The translations under genes were made by a program, and so were the position numbers. A stretch of 5,904 nt of DNA from Chloroflexota bacterium (GTDB lineage: Bacteria; Chloroflexota; Limnocylindria; Limnocylindrales; CSP1-4): positions 1-5,904 of the forward strand of contig JAJYDP010000338.1 in assembly GCA_021777365.1 (NCBI GenBank), in the 5' to 3' direction. The notes under the pieces are model-generated. The model did not search any database. It saw only the letters and a list, made by a program, of their open reading frames with translations, and had not been told where the DNA came from. Positions 5,712 to 5,904 of the stretch are shown piece after piece. Every line of letters begins with the position of its first letter. The stretch's first letter is position 1.

Positions 5712-5737
5712 GCGCTCATGGGATGAACGTTGGTCAA
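5712..5737 (-). repeat. HR repeat copy D (right arm of pair 2, inverted)
   Basis: On the minus strand it reads TTGACCAACGTTCATC, then CCATGAGCGC. The stem is GTTCAT/ATGAGC with loop CCC. Two stem positions (A-T and T-A) differ from the other copies but still pair. With copy C it bounds a 191-bp unit. Similarity extends to about 5704. Confidence 0.75.
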
Positions 5738-5817
5738 GAACGCGGCCGCGATGGCGCCCGCGGCCGACCAGTCCTGGTGGCGTGCGCCGCTGCCGTCCGG
5801 AGCCGAACGGCGAGCGG

Positions 5818-5904
5818 CTACTGCACGCTGTAGCGGTTGACCGGGCTCCAGCCGGAGTTGGCGTTCAGGGGCAGCGGGAACGCCTGTGCCCGCACGTACC
5901 ACTG
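5818..5904 (-). CDS. C-terminal end of an unidentified protein (runs off the window)
   Basis: Read leftward from the window edge there are 28 codons ending in TAG (5818-5820). The peptide ends NANSGWSPVNRYSVQ, preceded by a segment containing WYVRAQAFPLPL. Nearly every codon ends in G or C (27 of 28), and the composition, with W, Y, N, S and P but little Arg, contrasts with the Arg/Ala-rich noise frames nearby. It is therefore probably real coding sequence. The style resembles the beta-rich C-terminus of an exported or cell-surface protein, but I cannot name the family. It lies on the same strand as fabG but 678 bp upstream of it, so co-transcription is unlikely. Confidence 0.65.
   Translation of the reverse strand, partial: QWYVRAQAFPLPLNANSGWSPVNRYSVQ

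Larger units (their letters stand above)
5140..5817. other. Gene-poor intergenic region upstream of fabG
   Basis: About 680 bp separate the minus-strand partial gene at the window end from fabG. The frames through it give Arg/Ala-rich translations without motifs. It holds the second inverted HR pair (5547-5737) with further hairpins inside, such as GCGGCA/TGCCGC at 5601-5615. Close to fabG, GATTGTG occurs twice (5188-5194 and 5198-5204). On the minus strand the copy nearer to fabG gives CACAAT, a possible weak -10 about 40 nt before the start codon, with no good -35. Confidence 0.6.

Noticed and set aside
5396..5719. Minus-strand 107-codon ORF starting in HR copy D (MSARRAGRA...)
   Set aside because: A short stretch (HTYAAFLEPSLVLDDARL) looks protein-like, but the rest is Arg/Ala noise, it crosses both HR arms, and the pair 1 unit has no matching ORF. 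A degraded gene fragment remains possible.

Overview
This is a very GC-rich window with strong G/C preference at third codon positions and GTG used as a start codon. The secreted or anchored hydrolase has a Ser/Pro-rich linker of a kind common in high-GC bacteria. This suggests a high-GC lineage such as Chloroflexota or Actinomycetota. There is no rRNA or other marker, so placement is inference only.

Layout: (1) 1-1018 (+) holds a nucleotidyltransferase-fold protein and an overlapping small basic protein, translationally coupled. (2) 1019-1858 (-) is an ECF sigma factor with a long disordered C-terminal tail. It converges on the pair with zero spacing, the two stop codons forming TGATCA. (3) 1859-2909 is about 1 kb without a convincing gene. 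It holds a near-perfect palindrome, a hairpin, a 24-bp tandem repeat, an inverted pair of a hairpin-forming repeat (called HR here), a 42-bp-period duplication and a possible promoter. (4) 2910-4208 (+) is a membrane-anchored alpha/beta hydrolase with a visible Ser-Asp-His triad. (5) 4209-4389 is a convergent gap filled largely by a 19-bp tandem array. (6) 4390-5139 (-) is a FabG-type 3-oxoacyl-ACP reductase. (7) 5140-5817 is gene-poor and holds a second inverted HR pair. (8) 5818-5904 (-) is the C-terminal end of an unidentified, probably exported, protein that runs off the window.

The genes do not form one pathway. They look like separate transcription units: a possible two-gene NTase module, an orphan sigma factor, a cell-surface hydrolase and a fatty-acid enzyme. 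The most unusual content is in the spacers. A 26-34 bp repeat is present four times, as two inward-facing pairs about 190-212 bp across, in two different intergenic regions. Compensating base changes keep a 6-bp hairpin in most copies. This looks like a dispersed, structured element that matches no repeat class I can name. Nothing here resembles a CRISPR array, tRNA, rRNA or insertion sequence with a transposase.
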